64,000 nucleotides of DNA, from NCBI GenBank assembly GCA_023014485.1, contig JAJOZX010000877.1:899001-963000 (forward strand), written 5' to 3'. This DNA is from Bathynomus jamesi (Eukaryota > Arthropoda > Malacostraca > Isopoda > Cirolanidae). The notes under the pieces are model-generated. The model ran no database searches. It saw only the letters and a program-made list of their open reading frames with translations, and was not told where the DNA came from. The position numbers and the translations under genes were made by a program. This document shows, piece by piece, positions 1-11,730 of this stretch (its first letter is position 1; each line of letters opens with the position of its first letter).

Positions 1-927
1 GACTTGTTGCAAAGTTTAAGGAAACAGGATCCATAGAAGATAAACCAAGCAGTGGACCTTCAAGGAGGTCCACTGACGATGATACAGCGACTGCAATCCT
101 GACTCATTTTAACAGAAGTCCCAATTAGTCTCTTCGGCGATTGTCCGCCGAGACAGGATTGTCGAAAAGTAGCATCCACCGCATTCTTCAGGCTCACAAA
201 TGGCATCCATATAAACTTCAGATCCTACAGAAATTAAGCGAAGATGATCCCAACCGGCGGATGGAATTTTGTGAATGGGCTACGGAACAATATGCTCGGG
301 ATGCCAATTTCCCGTCCACCATTCTGTTCAGTAACGAGGCTGTTTTTTATGGAAATGGTGAGGTAAATCGACAGAACACCCGCTACTGGTCTCAAAACAA
401 CCCTCACTGGTATACCTCTTCAAAGGAACAAGGTGCATTTCGGGTGATGGTATGGTGTGGCATTTGGAAGGATCGCATTATAGGCCCCCTCTTTTTCGAT
501 GAACATGTCACTGGAGCAACCTACCTACGTATGCTCAAGGAAGAAGCATTTCCCAGTGTCTTGAACGAAGAAGGAAATTTCCCAACATGGTTCCAGCAAG
601 ACGGCGCTCCTGCACATTACAGCACCCAAGTAAGGGAATACCTGTACCAACAATTCCCTAGTCATTGGATAGGACGTCGAGGGCCTGTGGAATGGCCAGC
701 TAGAAACCCGGATCTCACGCCACCCACTAGATTTTTATCTCTGGGGCCACTTGAAAGCGCTGGTATACGCAGAGAAAATTAGGAGTGTTGAACATTTGCG
801 ACGGCGCATTATTGGAGCATGTAACACCGTTACTCCTGACATCATTCACCGTGTGCTTGCTGACTGGTTATCACGTCTGAATTTGTGTATTGAAAACAAT
901 GGTGGGCATATTGAGCATGTTCTGTAA
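1..927 (+). pseudogene. Mariner-like transposase pseudogene
   Basis: This encoded a DDD/E transposase for cut-and-paste mobility. From about 141 the frame reads a helix-turn-helix remnant, then the catalytic domain. The motif normally reading FSDEATF is FSNEAVF here (about 327-347), so the first catalytic Asp is Asn. The second Asp lies in WFQQDGAPAHY (about 588-620) and the third in ARNPDLTP (about 700-723). A frameshift near 725-740 breaks the ORF; the other frame continues with GHLKALVYAEKI and ends at a stop near 927. Upstream of 141, stops interrupt the DNA-binding part. Relatives with the same architecture lie at 26951-27988 and 42906-41860. The copy is inactive: one triad residue is lost and the frame is broken. 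Confidence 0.85.
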
Positions 928-994
928 ATAGAATCTTTTGTTTTGCCTTTTTTTTATTATTGTTCCTATGATGCCGGACTTATCGGACACCCTG
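1..994 (+). mobile_element. Mariner-like (DUF4817/DDE type) transposon, right part
   Basis: The element enters from the window edge, so its left end is not visible. The right end is a terminal repeat ending in ACACCCTG at 994, followed by a TA dinucleotide at 995-996, as expected for IS630/Tc1/mariner insertion. The flank after 996 continues as a repeat that recurs inverted at 20612-20230, so the transposon inserted at the edge of that repeat. Confidence 0.8.
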
Positions 995-996
995 TA

Positions 997-1379
997 TAAC
1001 AAGAATGTCATGAATGCTGCTAATTTCCCAACCCTTCCGAATGGTCTCCCTCATTTTGTGTAGGTTATCCCATACAGAGACAATCCATTTGAATGAATAG
1101 GTTTCAGTGTGGAAAGCTTCAAATATATTTTACCGAGAGATTCATTTACGTTGAGTGCTGCTAAAACTTTACCCGCATACCAAGCGGTAAAACTTGCCTC
1201 CTTGATATACGACCTCAACGTCGACCAATCACAGGCCAGAATGAATGTCGTCATTCATGACGTGATTTTAATCTGTAAGATTATAACTAGCAACTGTTGA
1301 CCGCGAAATTATGATGCCGCGAACTCGTCTAAGGATATGAAAGAGCGAAAATTTGCTGCCTCGAAAGTGACCTGGTTTA
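997..1379. repeat. Dispersed repeat, inverted copy at 20230-20612
   Basis: This non-coding segment matches, in reverse orientation, the segment at 20230-20612 nearly base for base. Small ORFs in either strand are not conserved as proteins. It borders the Tc1-like element in both places, so the two were duplicated together. Confidence 0.75.
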
Positions 1380-1487
1380 CAGTATATATACTTATAAACT
1401 CATACAATATTATACTAATGTTTGTGAAATGACGTTGATTGGCCAAACGGAGGTGTTGATATGGTTACTGGCATGATCTATGTTCAT

Positions 1488-1944
1488 TAGGGTAATGACT
1501 TTTTAATTTTTTGTCATAAATATTGTTTCCTGTATCATCAATCGATGAACCTTTGCTTGAAAACAATAAAAAAGGGCCTAATTCTTCAGAATTGAAAGAA
1601 AATGTCACCCCGAAAGCAAATATAGTATATTAGTATATTCGAGACAGCTGCATTGCACCATTCTAGATTGGTTACCTGATGATTATCATAAATTGTCCAA
1701 TATCTTGCAACAATACCGAAAAGCACTAAATACTCTGGAAAATCACTGGAACAGAGACCCATCTGCAATAGCTATACCAAGGAGCAACCAATATTTATTA
1801 TTTTATTAATTTTTTATTTTTTATTTTGGGGTGAAGTTTTTTCAAAATATATCGAAACAACTGTTATTTTCATTGTCAGGGGGCAAACGTTCATCGATTT
1901 ATGATACAGGAACATGAGGTTATAAAAATGTCATAACCCTAAAT
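1488..1944. mobile_element. MITE with 7-8 bp target duplication (hAT-like)
   Basis: The ends are inverted repeats: TAGGGTAATGAC at the left and GTCATAACCCTA at the right, with further matching inside (CCTGTATCAT, ATCGATGAAC). TGTTCAT is duplicated at 1481-1487 and 1945-1951. The paralogous copy at about 20120-20135 carries one uninterrupted TGTTCAT, so it is the empty site. No transposase is encoded. The 8-bp class of duplication suggests hAT mobilisation; the eighth base differs between flanks. Confidence 0.75.
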
Positions 1945-1989
1945 TGTTCATACTATATTTCTACACTGTATGACGAACACCGACTCTGA

Positions 1990-3340
1990 AAATGAATCCA
2001 GCTCAAGATAAAATTGCACAGCGAGGCCGGATAATTGGTATGCGGGAAACAGGCCTCTCTGTAGCTGAGCTGACATAGCCATGGAACTGGGAATTTCGAA
2101 GTCTACTGTTCGACGCTGGGTGCAGAAGTGGCAGGGGACTGGGAATCTGCTAGATCGTCCTAAGTGTGGAACACCAAGAAAGAGACCACTCCAGAAGAAG
2201 ACTGGAGAATAATCAACGAAGTGCAGAAAGAACGATCTTATCAACAACGCAGTCGCCATCCGGGAGACACGACATATGGGTATGTCAGTGGACACCGTAA
2301 GGAGACGGTTGCATGAAGTAGGATATCACGACCATACTCCTGACAAAAAAAAGAGGATCGAGGAACGACATCGTCAGCCCAGGCTCCCGTTTGTTCGCTA
2401 CCATATAAATGATGATTTCGTATACTGGAGCAGAGTTATGTTCTCTGACGAGAAGACGTTTGCGTCTACAACTCACGGCCGTCTTCGGTGTTGGCTACAG
2501 GACAACATGAGATATTCCGGCCAAAATATTTACGAAGTGGCACGGAGTGGGCACGTGACGGCGAATGTGTGGGGATGGATGCACCTGTAATGACTAGGAG
2601 AGCTGACTGACATCCATCGGACGTTTACGGCAGATCAATTCATAGAGATTATGGAAGAGGTGATGATGCCCTCTGTACGCGCGTATGCCTTGCCCTATCC
2701 TGAGCAGATTATCTTTAGGCAGTTATGTTGTATTTATGTGTTATAGAATATTATACTATTACTAGAGTAAAATTTATGTCTTACATGCATTTGTATGTCC
2801 AGTTTCCACATTTACATGGGACGAATAATGGTCATAAAATTGTTCTTTAACTCTTTCAATACTATGAGAACACTTTACAATGTTTATTCTGGATAACTGC
2901 AGACTGTATTATTTGTATAATGTCGCGCAACTACATTTAGCTGAGAGAAACCGCTAATAGATAGGGGTTAGAACCTACCTCGAGTAGTGGGTTACTGATG
3001 AAGCGTATGGCTGAGATATAATTCTACTTTTAATATTTAAAATCCATTTGCAGGACAACTCTCCCATCCACACCACCAAGATTGAAAGAAGGTGGTTTGA
3101 TGAGCAGCGAAATCTAGAGCAACTGGACTGGCCTAGGAAGGGGTGTGACCTCAACCCCATTGAGAACATGTGGAGGAATGTGGTTTACTCGTGGGAGCCT
3201 GGACAGGAGTGGACCAGCCGCGAGGTGCTGAATCACACTCTGGCTGAGTGGGAGATGTTCTGAAGGAACCCACACATCAAACATAACCATGTTGCATCTA
3301 TGCAACACAGATTACAAGATGTAATAGACAATACTGGGGG
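1990..3340 (+). pseudogene. Tc1-like transposase pseudogene
   Basis: A Tc1-family transposase is spread over several frames. The N-terminal helix-turn-helix begins with MNPAQDKIAQRGRIIGMRE near 1992 and is stopped by an in-frame TAG. A second segment (2276-2590) has GMSVDTVRRRLHE and the catalytic MFSDEKTF (first Asp). The third (3048-3263) has QDNSPIHTTKI (second Asp) and DLNPIENMWRN (the final acidic residue, Glu, in the usual DD34E position). A 331-bp non-coding insertion separates segments two and three. The same broken gene, with the same insertion, is on the minus strand at 18780-20090, so the breakage predates duplication. Confidence 0.85.
2723..3053. repeat. Insertion inside Tc1-like transposase, flanked by GCAG
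   Basis: About 331 bp of AT-rich sequence interrupts the codons just before the QDNSP motif. GCAG occurs on both sides (2719-2722 and 3050-3053). The same insertion at the same codon is in the inverted copy (about 19063-19390, flanked by CTGC). A spliceosomal intron is unlikely, because no placement of the junction gives GT at one end and AG at the other. Confidence 0.55.
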
Positions 3341-3523
3341 ATGGACCAAATACTAACTCTGAACCGGGTATAGCTGTGCTATTTATGTTAATCTATTGCA
3401 AATTGTAAGCATTTTGTATGATAAACTATTTAATAAAACATTCTCAACCATTGCATATTTGTTGTAATAAAGAATTGGTGTTTTATTGTATATGTACTGT
3501 ATATTCCTTATTAAGATCTAATA

Positions 3524-4530
3524 ACAGTGACCAACAAAAAAATGTTTTTGCTGCTGATTTAATTCTAAGACCTGTTTCTGGATAATATTGATGTGCTGAT
3601 TTCAAAAATCACCTTAGATTTTGTCCATCACATCAGGTTTTCGTGCAATGCAATATGCCTATTTTGGGTGATCCATGAAGGGCGCTTATCAAAATTGATG
3701 ATTTTTGAGACCTGTTAACAGCTGTTTTGCTGTTAAAATTTTATCTGTGGATAAGAAAACTGATGAAAGATCCGCAGTTCAGTAACTCAATGACCGAAAC
3801 GGAGGCAAGAGCTTGGAATGCTTTTGTGGCAGTAGTTAAGAACTTCCTAGGAAACAAAAAGTCTGAAAATTATAAAGATTTTGTAAAGGATTTACTTGTA
3901 AACTTTCAGCAGTTGGGTTGCAACATGAGCATTAAAGTTCACTATCTCAACAGTCATCTGGATAAATTTCCAGAAAATCTTGGTGATGTTAGTGAAGAGC
4001 AAGGTGAAAGGTTCCACCAAGATATCAAAGTGATGGAAGAACGACACCAAGGAAGATGGGATACCCATATGATGGCTGACTACTGCTGGAGCCTGCAAAG
4101 AGATTGTCTTGACATCTCTCATTCTAGGAAGTCCTATAAGAGAAAATTTATCAGCACTGAAAAGTAAGAAAACAAGAAAAAGACAATGTTAAGAAAACTG
4201 GTCCCGCGCTTGCTTTAATATGGATTCATGTTTTGCTTATTTAAACACTTTTAATCACTTTGTGTCAATATTACCATTGTATATTAAAGTTCACTCCCTG
4301 CACAATTGTTTACTTTTCCATGCTGATTCTGAGTATGTAAAAACATTTTTTGAAAAGAAAAAAATTGGGCATAACCCTGCCAAAATGCGATATCTCCAAA
4401 ATATCCGTATTTGATTGCTCGAAAACCTGACGTGATAGGCAAAACCTAAGGTGATTTTTGAAATCAGCACACCAAAGTTACCTAAAAACAGGTGTTAGAA
4501 TTAAATCAGCAAAATTGGTGTTGGGCAGTG
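3524..4530 (+). mobile_element. Unclassified TIR transposon, 1.0 kb, about 105-bp inverted repeats
   Basis: Left end CAGTGACCAACA and right end TGTTGGGCAGTG start inverted repeats of about 105 bp that include GCTGATTTAATTCTAA and GATTTCAAAAATCACCTTAG. TAATA is found on both sides (3519-3523 and 4531-4535); the uninterrupted site is at about 18583-18595, reading GATCTAATATCTCC on the minus strand. The element holds one conserved protein fragment (3727-4167) and is probably an internally deleted copy of a larger transposon. Confidence 0.7.
3727..4167 (+). CDS. Widespread transposon-associated protein, C-terminal part
   Basis: The frame encodes 146 residues with the signatures SEEQGERFHQDI, HYLNSHLDKFPENLG and HMMADYCW. 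I recognise these from a protein family found in many arthropod genomes, usually unnamed. The family function is not known to me. The fragment lies between the TIRs of the 3524-4530 element, so it is likely the C-terminal end of that element's transposase or accessory protein; no catalytic triad can be assigned. The start codon is arbitrary, because sequence upstream shows no N-terminal part. Confidence 0.55.
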   Translation: MLLKFYLWIRKLMKDPQFSNSMTETEARAWNAFVAVVKNFLGNKKSENYKDFVKDLLVNFQQLGCNMSIKVHYLNSHLDKFPENLGDVSEEQGERFHQDIKVMEERHQGRWDTHMMADYCWSLQRDCLDISHSRKSYKRKFISTEK

Positions 4531-5154
4531 TAATATCTCCACATTGATAATGTAACAGGAAATCTGGGAAACATTAATGGATTTATCTGTCTATCGTAAT
4601 TAAATTATTGTCTCCACATTGATAATACAAATACAATCTGGAAAACACTATTAATATGAGAGGCATCAGCCACAAACCGGTGGTGATATCCTGCTTCATG
4701 CAACCGTCACCTTAGTTTCCACTGACACGCCCATATGTATTCTCTCTTGGATGGCGACAGCAAGTAACCATGTCAACACCAGGGTTTAGCCCATCAACGT
4801 CATTTCACAAACATTAGTATAATATTGTATGAATTTATAAGTACAGGAAACCCTCGTCCAACGCGTGTTTGTCCAGCGCGAATTTGCTTATATACAAAAA
4901 AATAAATTATTTACCGAAAGCGGAAAATTTGATTAACACGGTCCGCCAAACACGCTCTAATACAGTAGTACTGTACGCGTGCCAATGCGCGCTCTAATGT
5001 TTTCTCCAACACTCTCGCATCTCCTTCCCTCTCGCGTCACCCCTCGCATCACCCTTTTTCTCAGTCCCGCTAACGCGTTAAGTTCAGTGAAGTTGTGTTG
5101 AATTGTTTTTGTCGTACTATGCCGTGGTTTTGCTATTACCCTTAGACAGCACTA

Positions 5155-5345
5155 TGGCACCAAAACGTAAAGCATCTGCAAGTGGTAGTGAAGAGAAGTC
5201 ATAAGGTTATGACATTAGCCGAAAAAATAAAGATTCTAGATAAGTTGCGTGGTGGTATGAGAATAACATCACTTGGCCGCGAGTATCACGTGAATAAATC
5301 TACCATACGCACCATCCGAAAGAGTGAAAAGATAAGTGCTATTTT
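5155..5345 (+). pseudogene. Tigger/pogo transposase N-terminus (CENP-B-type HTH)
   Basis: Only the DNA-binding N-terminus is left. The reading starts with MAPKRKASASGSEEK at 5154, shifts frame near 5200, and continues with VMTLAEKIKILDKLRGGM and NKSTIRTIRKSEK, the classic psq/CENP-B helix-turn-helix of pogo transposases that binds the terminal repeats. The frame then runs into unrelated sequence just before the mariner-like insertion at 5392. No DDE domain remains. Confidence 0.8.
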
Positions 5346-5391
5346 CATTATGTTTATGATTTTATTATGTTCTTATTTCATATACAATATA

Positions 5392-6984
5392 CCGGGTGGA
5401 CCAAAAAACTATTACCTAACTTTTGAAAAAATATTGTGGCTCACCCTCTATATTGATCATACTGCTGAGGCCGTATGTTGTACCCATACTTTTACTCTTT
5501 CATACGCTGGCTTTGAATCTAGATCCAACGCCCCAGGAGTAGAGGTACAGGTTCACAGCTGGAGGGAGGTATCAGAATATGGTGCTCAATTGAACGGTGG
5601 TCAAAGTTAGCAACTGATACTTTCATATGACAGTCAATTTCTCCATAAATAATTAATTTTCCTAATTTTTACACAAAATAATTAATTAATTTCCTTTTCC
5701 ATGTCAGACCATCATTCTGCTATAGTTGGTGAACAAGTTATAACATAATGAAATACTCTTTGGAAGATGAAGCATTGATATTGAACCTGCGTAAGGAGAA
5801 ACACTGGGGTGCAAAACGAATGAAGAAAGAGTTTCCAAATAAACGATGGACGATATCTCATAAAGAAAATTGATATCACAGGGTCGACCAAACGAAAAGG
5901 CAATGGAAGGCCAAAAACATCACGTACTGACGAAAATATTGACATGGTTTCATCCATGATATGCATTCAAGAAGAACGGCCCAACACCCACAAGTCCGTT
6001 AGAGAAATTTCAAAAACTACTGGTATTTCTCGCTCTAGTGTTCGTCGTATAGTAAAAGATGATCTGGGTCTTAAATGTGTTAAAAGAGTCGAAGTTCATA
6101 AGCTCTCTGCATGAAATAAGCAAGCAAGAGTTGAAAAATATCGTGCTGTGTTAGATCGATTCCCAGACAGAGAAGTTTCAAAAATATGGTCCAGCGACGA
6201 AAAGACCTTTACGGTTGCTTAAACAATAAACACATAAAATGACCAAGTTTATGGAAGACAGGACAAAAAAATCTATCAGTCTAGATCGACTTTGCAGGGA
6301 ATGTCCGCATTTTTCTCAAAAAGTCATGGTTTCCATCTTTATTTCAAAGTTAGGGAAGTCAGAGATTGTTTTTGCTTATCAAAATACCAAAATCACTGCT
6401 GTTTATTACCAAGAAAAAATCCTTGATGCGATACTGCCGTCGATAAGGGAGAAGTCAAGAAACAACTTTGTGATCCAGCAAGATAGTGCCACAAGCCATA
6501 CAGCTCGCACAACTCGGGAGTATCTCGACCGAAATGTTTCGGATTATACTGAACCAGATTCTGGCCGCCGAATAGCCCAGATCTAAACTCATGCGATTAC
6601 GCTCTCTGGGGTGTTCTACAAGAATTGGTTTATAAAGGAAAGGAGATCAATTCCGTCGAAGATCTGAAGGAAAATATTACTGCAGACTACAGAAAGATAT
6701 CACAACGATTCATAAATGCTGCAATAGATCAATGGTGAGCAAGGTTGCAAGCGTGCATTGATAATGGAGGAGGGCACATTCCGCATAATCTTGGATCAAT
6801 TAGGTAACTGTATAGAAACAGCGAACTACAAAATAATGGTTACAGTTAGCAAAAATCCAACTTCATCACGAGATAGACCTTAAAATTCTATACAGGACAC
6901 ATATATTGATTGTACAAATAACATTTGATAAAAGTAAAATTATATTGTTCAAAATCAGGGCAATAGTTTTTTTGGCCCACCCTG
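5392..6984 (+). mobile_element. Mariner/Tc1-like transposon, 1.6 kb
   Basis: Ends are inverted repeats CCGGGTGGACCAAAAAACTA and TAGTTTTTTTGGCCCACCCTG, with TA on both sides (5390-5391 and 6985-6986). It is inserted in the Tigger-like remnant. It contains one broken transposase. Confidence 0.8.
5745..6740 (+). pseudogene. Mariner/Tc1-like transposase pseudogene
   Basis: Fragments in several frames give a full transposase outline. EALILNLRKEKHWGAKRMK (from about 5770) is the first helix-turn-helix; SVREISKTTGISRSSVRRI (about 5995) is the second. Then come WSSDEKTF (first catalytic Asp, about 6190), FVIQQDSATSHTA (second Asp, about 6465) and PNSPDLNSCDYALWGVL (third Asp, about 6570-6615). Several stops and at least two frameshifts make it non-functional. 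The family is common in arthropods. Confidence 0.8.
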
Positions 6985-7139
6985 TATGTAGGGAAATTCA
7001 TTTATGTGTGAGTAAAAAATCTACGTATCTAAGTATTAATGGGAGACTTTACGCGGCAGCGTTCACGTAAGTAGGATGGGCGCAAAATAGGAGAGTGCAG
7101 GAATGGTGCAATGCAATTGCAAATGTTAATCAATGTTGC

Positions 7140-7350
7140 AAGATGTTGCACAGGGGGAGATGGGGTTATGCAATGAGAGGGGGGATGGGGTTATGTAACA
7201 AATCAATGCTGCAGAAAGGGGAAGGGGTTAAGCAACAAATCAATGCTGCAGAGGGGGAACGGGTTATGCAACAAGTTAATGCTGCAAAGGGGGAGGGAGG
7301 GATATTGGGGGGAGAAGGGAGGATGACCTCCCCCCAAAAGGGTAACCTTA
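7140..7350. repeat. Minisatellite inside Polinton-type TIR
   Basis: Units of roughly 30-35 bp built on GGGTTATGCAACAAATCAATGC are repeated four to five times with drift. The inverted counterpart at about 10220-10400 holds similar units. Open frames here are products of the repeat, not genes. Confidence 0.65.
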
Positions 7351-7699
7351 ACCTAAGAGGGGGATAGAAATGAGAAGGAGGAGGGTCTTTGGAGGAGAAG
7401 GTGGGATGTCATCACCCCCAAAGGGAAACCTAACCTAAGCCTTAACCTAAGAAGGAGAGGGATGTTCGCCTGGCTCCAGCCAGACGCATTATGAGCGTCT
7501 ACAGGCCAAGAAGCTGTTATATAGAGGGTCGTGAGTTGCCAGATACCACTTATTTATATATGGAGGGGTTACCAAAGAGCACTATATAATTGAATTGCCA
7601 TTTATTTAAATTTTTATTTAGATGAGTTACCAGTTATTGTTTTTATTTTAATTATGTTCAGGTGTACCTTGTTAGGATGATTTGCTATGAAACGCCATT

Positions 7700-8989
<1,290 letters not shown>

Positions 8990-9009
<20 letters not shown>

Positions 9010-9150
9010 GTATATATATATAGGGGGGTGCAAATTACAGTAGTAATAATAAGCTAAATCGGTTTTCCTTCCCCCCGAATTGTTCATTTTGACAAAGATC
9101 AAGCTTGTCACCCGCCTTAGACCTACAGTTTAACTTTGAATCCGAACTAT
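8990..9150 (-). mobile_element. SINE 3' fragment
   Basis: Read on the minus strand, this matches the tail of the SINE at 30447-30726: GTTAAACTGTAGGTCTAAGG, then AATGAACAATTC. The tRNA-like head is missing. A (TA)n tract adjoins, as in the other copies. Confidence 0.6.
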
Positions 9151-9269
9151 TTTTCTTTGCGTGTAATTTGTGTGGTATCATCTTCATAGTTGTGTTAAAA
9201 CTTTACTTTGTCTCTGTTATTGAAATGAAATGAAATGAATGAATAAAAATGAAAAAATGGAAAAGTTTA

Positions 9270-9545
9270 TTATTATTATTTAAATTTTTATTGAGATGAT
9301 TCCACGAAGATTAAGCTTATCGTCCCTCCTCTCGAGATGATCTGATGAAGTGGCGAGTTGGCTTCTTTTACTCTCCACCTCACACAGGTACACCCGGCTC
9401 ATCGGGGATTGTATGTACCAAGAAATTACAATGTCACCATCCGGACTCGATCTCTCAACATCCGATCAGCACCCCAGCGTCTTAACAACTAGGATACCTA
9501 GGGCGCCCATTTATCTACCAGCCCAACCAGACATTCATTTTCACG
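9270..9545 (-). mobile_element. tRNA-derived SINE copy
   Basis: On the minus strand the sequence has a tRNA-like head (CCTAGTTGTTAAGACGCTGG, an A-box-like segment, then a B-box-like GATCGAGTCCGG) preceded by GGTAGATAAATGGG, the linker also seen in the 30447-30726 SINE. It ends in (ATT)n-like sequence near 9270, the expected 3' tail. RNA polymerase III would have transcribed it when active. Confidence 0.6.
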
Positions 9546-10599
9546 AACTAAACACAATTTAATCACACTCCTACGCGAGAATTGCCAAGTAGAAAGTCGA
9601 GCCGAATACATGAACCAAAGTTGAGGACCGAATAGTATGACCGCAAATAATAATAATCCAAAATATTGTCATGATAGAGAATGCAAGTGGCAAACGTTGA
9701 TCAATGTTGCAAAGGGGTGAGGGATATTGCATAAAGGGGTGGGTTCTAAAATGGGAAACCCGAGAATAGTATGGGCGCAAATATTAATGCAAATATTGTC
9801 GTAGCAAATCATCCTAATAAGGTACACCTGAACATAATTAAAATAAAAACAATAACTGGTAACTCATCTAAATAAAAATTAAAATAAATGGTAACTCATC
9901 TATATATAAATAAATAATTAAATTATATAGTGCTCTCTGGTAACCCATCCATATATAAATAAGTGGTACCTGGCAACTCACGACCCTCTATACAACAGCT
10001 GCTTGGCCCCTGGATGCTCATACTGCGTCTGGCTGGAGCCAGGCGAACACCCCTCTCCTTATTTGGTTAAGGCTTAGGTTAGGTTAGGTTTCCCTTTGGG
10101 GGGTGAGGACATTCCACCTTCTCCCCCAAAGACCCTCCTCCTTCTCATTTCTCTCCCTCTGTTAGGTTAGGTTACTCCTCTGGGGGGGGGGGTCATCCTC
10201 TCTTCTCCCTCCGAAGATCACTCCCTCCCACTTTGCAGCATTAACTTGTTGCATAACCTCTTCCCCCCTCTGCTGCATTGATTTGTTGCATAACCTCTTC
10301 CCCCCTCTGCAGCATTGTTTTGTTGCATAACCTCATCCCCCTTCATTGCATAACCTAGCCCCCTTTGTTGCATAACCCAATTTGCAATATCTTGCAACAT
10401 TGATCAGCGTTTGCAATTGCATTGCACTATTCCTGCACTTTCCTAGTTTTCGCTCATTCTACTCACGTATCCCCATTTGTCCCATAGGTTATTAAGATTG
10501 TCCATCCAACGCAGATTTACCTAACCCGCCGTTCTCGAGGAACCTAAACCCCCCGTTGGACGAGGGTTTACTGTGTATATAAATATGTTTACGCTAGTA

Positions 10600-10767
10600 C
10601 AACCGTGGATTATGCTTATGTGATTTTTATAATCAGTTACTGTTATTCAGATCAAAACTGTTACAAGTTCTTTGTGTAACAATCGATAGGCCATTTCCCA
10701 CTAACTCTCTGCCCTTCTACCTCGCTCTCTCTCACACTGTCTCAATCTTTTTCTCGCTCAATGTCAT

Positions 10768-10803
<36 letters not shown>

Positions 10804-11600
10804 CGTGTAGATTCGTAAGTTAGTAAAGGTTTAAAGCTGCACACGGACTCTACAAACAGCTTTATTAGTATTGTTACATAATGATTTAATATACGCGAGA
10901 CTGGTGGGTGGGGAAGGGGAATGAGGGAATGTGGAGGATCTACAGATCTACAGAAGCTAAGGCTAACAAAGACCATAAGATGCACTCTCAGGTTAGCCCG
11001 AGAGGAAGGAAAGAGTAGGGGGTTAAGAGAAGAGAATAGGGGGTTAAGTAAGTAGCAACACCTAACACTCGTGGGTTAACATTCATTCAGAAAAAGAGAA
11101 AAAAGACTCACCATCGTCATCCGCCGGCCACTGCCGACAAGTCAGAAAAATAGTCGAAGAGAATAGGAAAGATTACAGAACGGTCATCCTCTACTCCATA
11201 GGGAGGTAGAGCCCACTCTGCCGTAAAAAGATGAAATGAAGTAAAATAAGAACGCTTACAAACCATGTAATACATTCTCAACTCAAGAACAACACATTCT
11301 TAACTCAACGCAACACATTCTTCCAGCTGTTGCAGACCGATCCTCCAATCCATAGGGAGGTAGAGGATGCAGCCCACTAGGATGGAAAGGCGTGAAAGAT
11401 GAAAAGAAGTAAAATGAAAACGCATTACAACACATTCTTAACTCAAACACTATCATACCATGCAAACTACAGACATGCAATAAAGAGAGCTACATACATC
11501 CAATAGAGTTACAAACATGCAATAAAGGAGAGAAGAAAACAAAGTACAAAGAATAACAAAAAGTGGGTTAATTTACTTAACAAGCTACAACTAAGGTCGT
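10600..11600. repeat. Non-coding; diverged tandem duplication of about 155 bp
   Basis: No gene was seen. A (TA)n tract lies at about 10771-10801. The segment with CCATAGGGAGGTAGAG occurs at about 11195 and again at about 11350, each followed by CCCACT, a GATGAAA run and AACACATTCTTAACTCAA, indicating a tandem duplication with about 155 bp spacing. Confidence 0.55.
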
Positions 11601-11730
11601 GTTAATCTAATTTTTTTTTTTCTTTGCTGGCATATCACATGCTGGCATGTCACAAGCTGGCATTAGACGTCAACAGACTCATCCCCGATTACGACCCCAA
11701 GAGCTCCTGTTGCCAATTGTTTTATTATTT

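Larger units (their letters stand above)
1380..4848 (+). mobile_element. Tc1-like transposon with long TIRs and three insertions
   Basis: Inverted repeats of about 100 bp mark the ends: the segment at 1380-1480 (TTTGTGAAATGACGTTGAT near 1420-1439) recurs inverted at about 4745-4848. Between them lie a broken Tc1-like transposase (1990-3340), a 457-bp MITE (1488-1944), a 331-bp insertion (2723-3053) and a 1-kb TIR element (3524-4530). A second transposase fragment sits inverted at about 4670-4760, so the internal structure is rearranged. A nearly matching copy runs on the opposite strand at 18370-20230. Confidence 0.7.

Noticed and set aside
2723..3053. A spliceosomal intron in the Tc1-like transposase
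   Set aside because: No choice of junction yields both GT and AG while keeping the QDNSP frame.
9571..9780. Small minus-strand ORFs inside the Polinton-derived element
   Set aside because: They cover repeat sequence related to the terminal repeats and do not resemble proteins.
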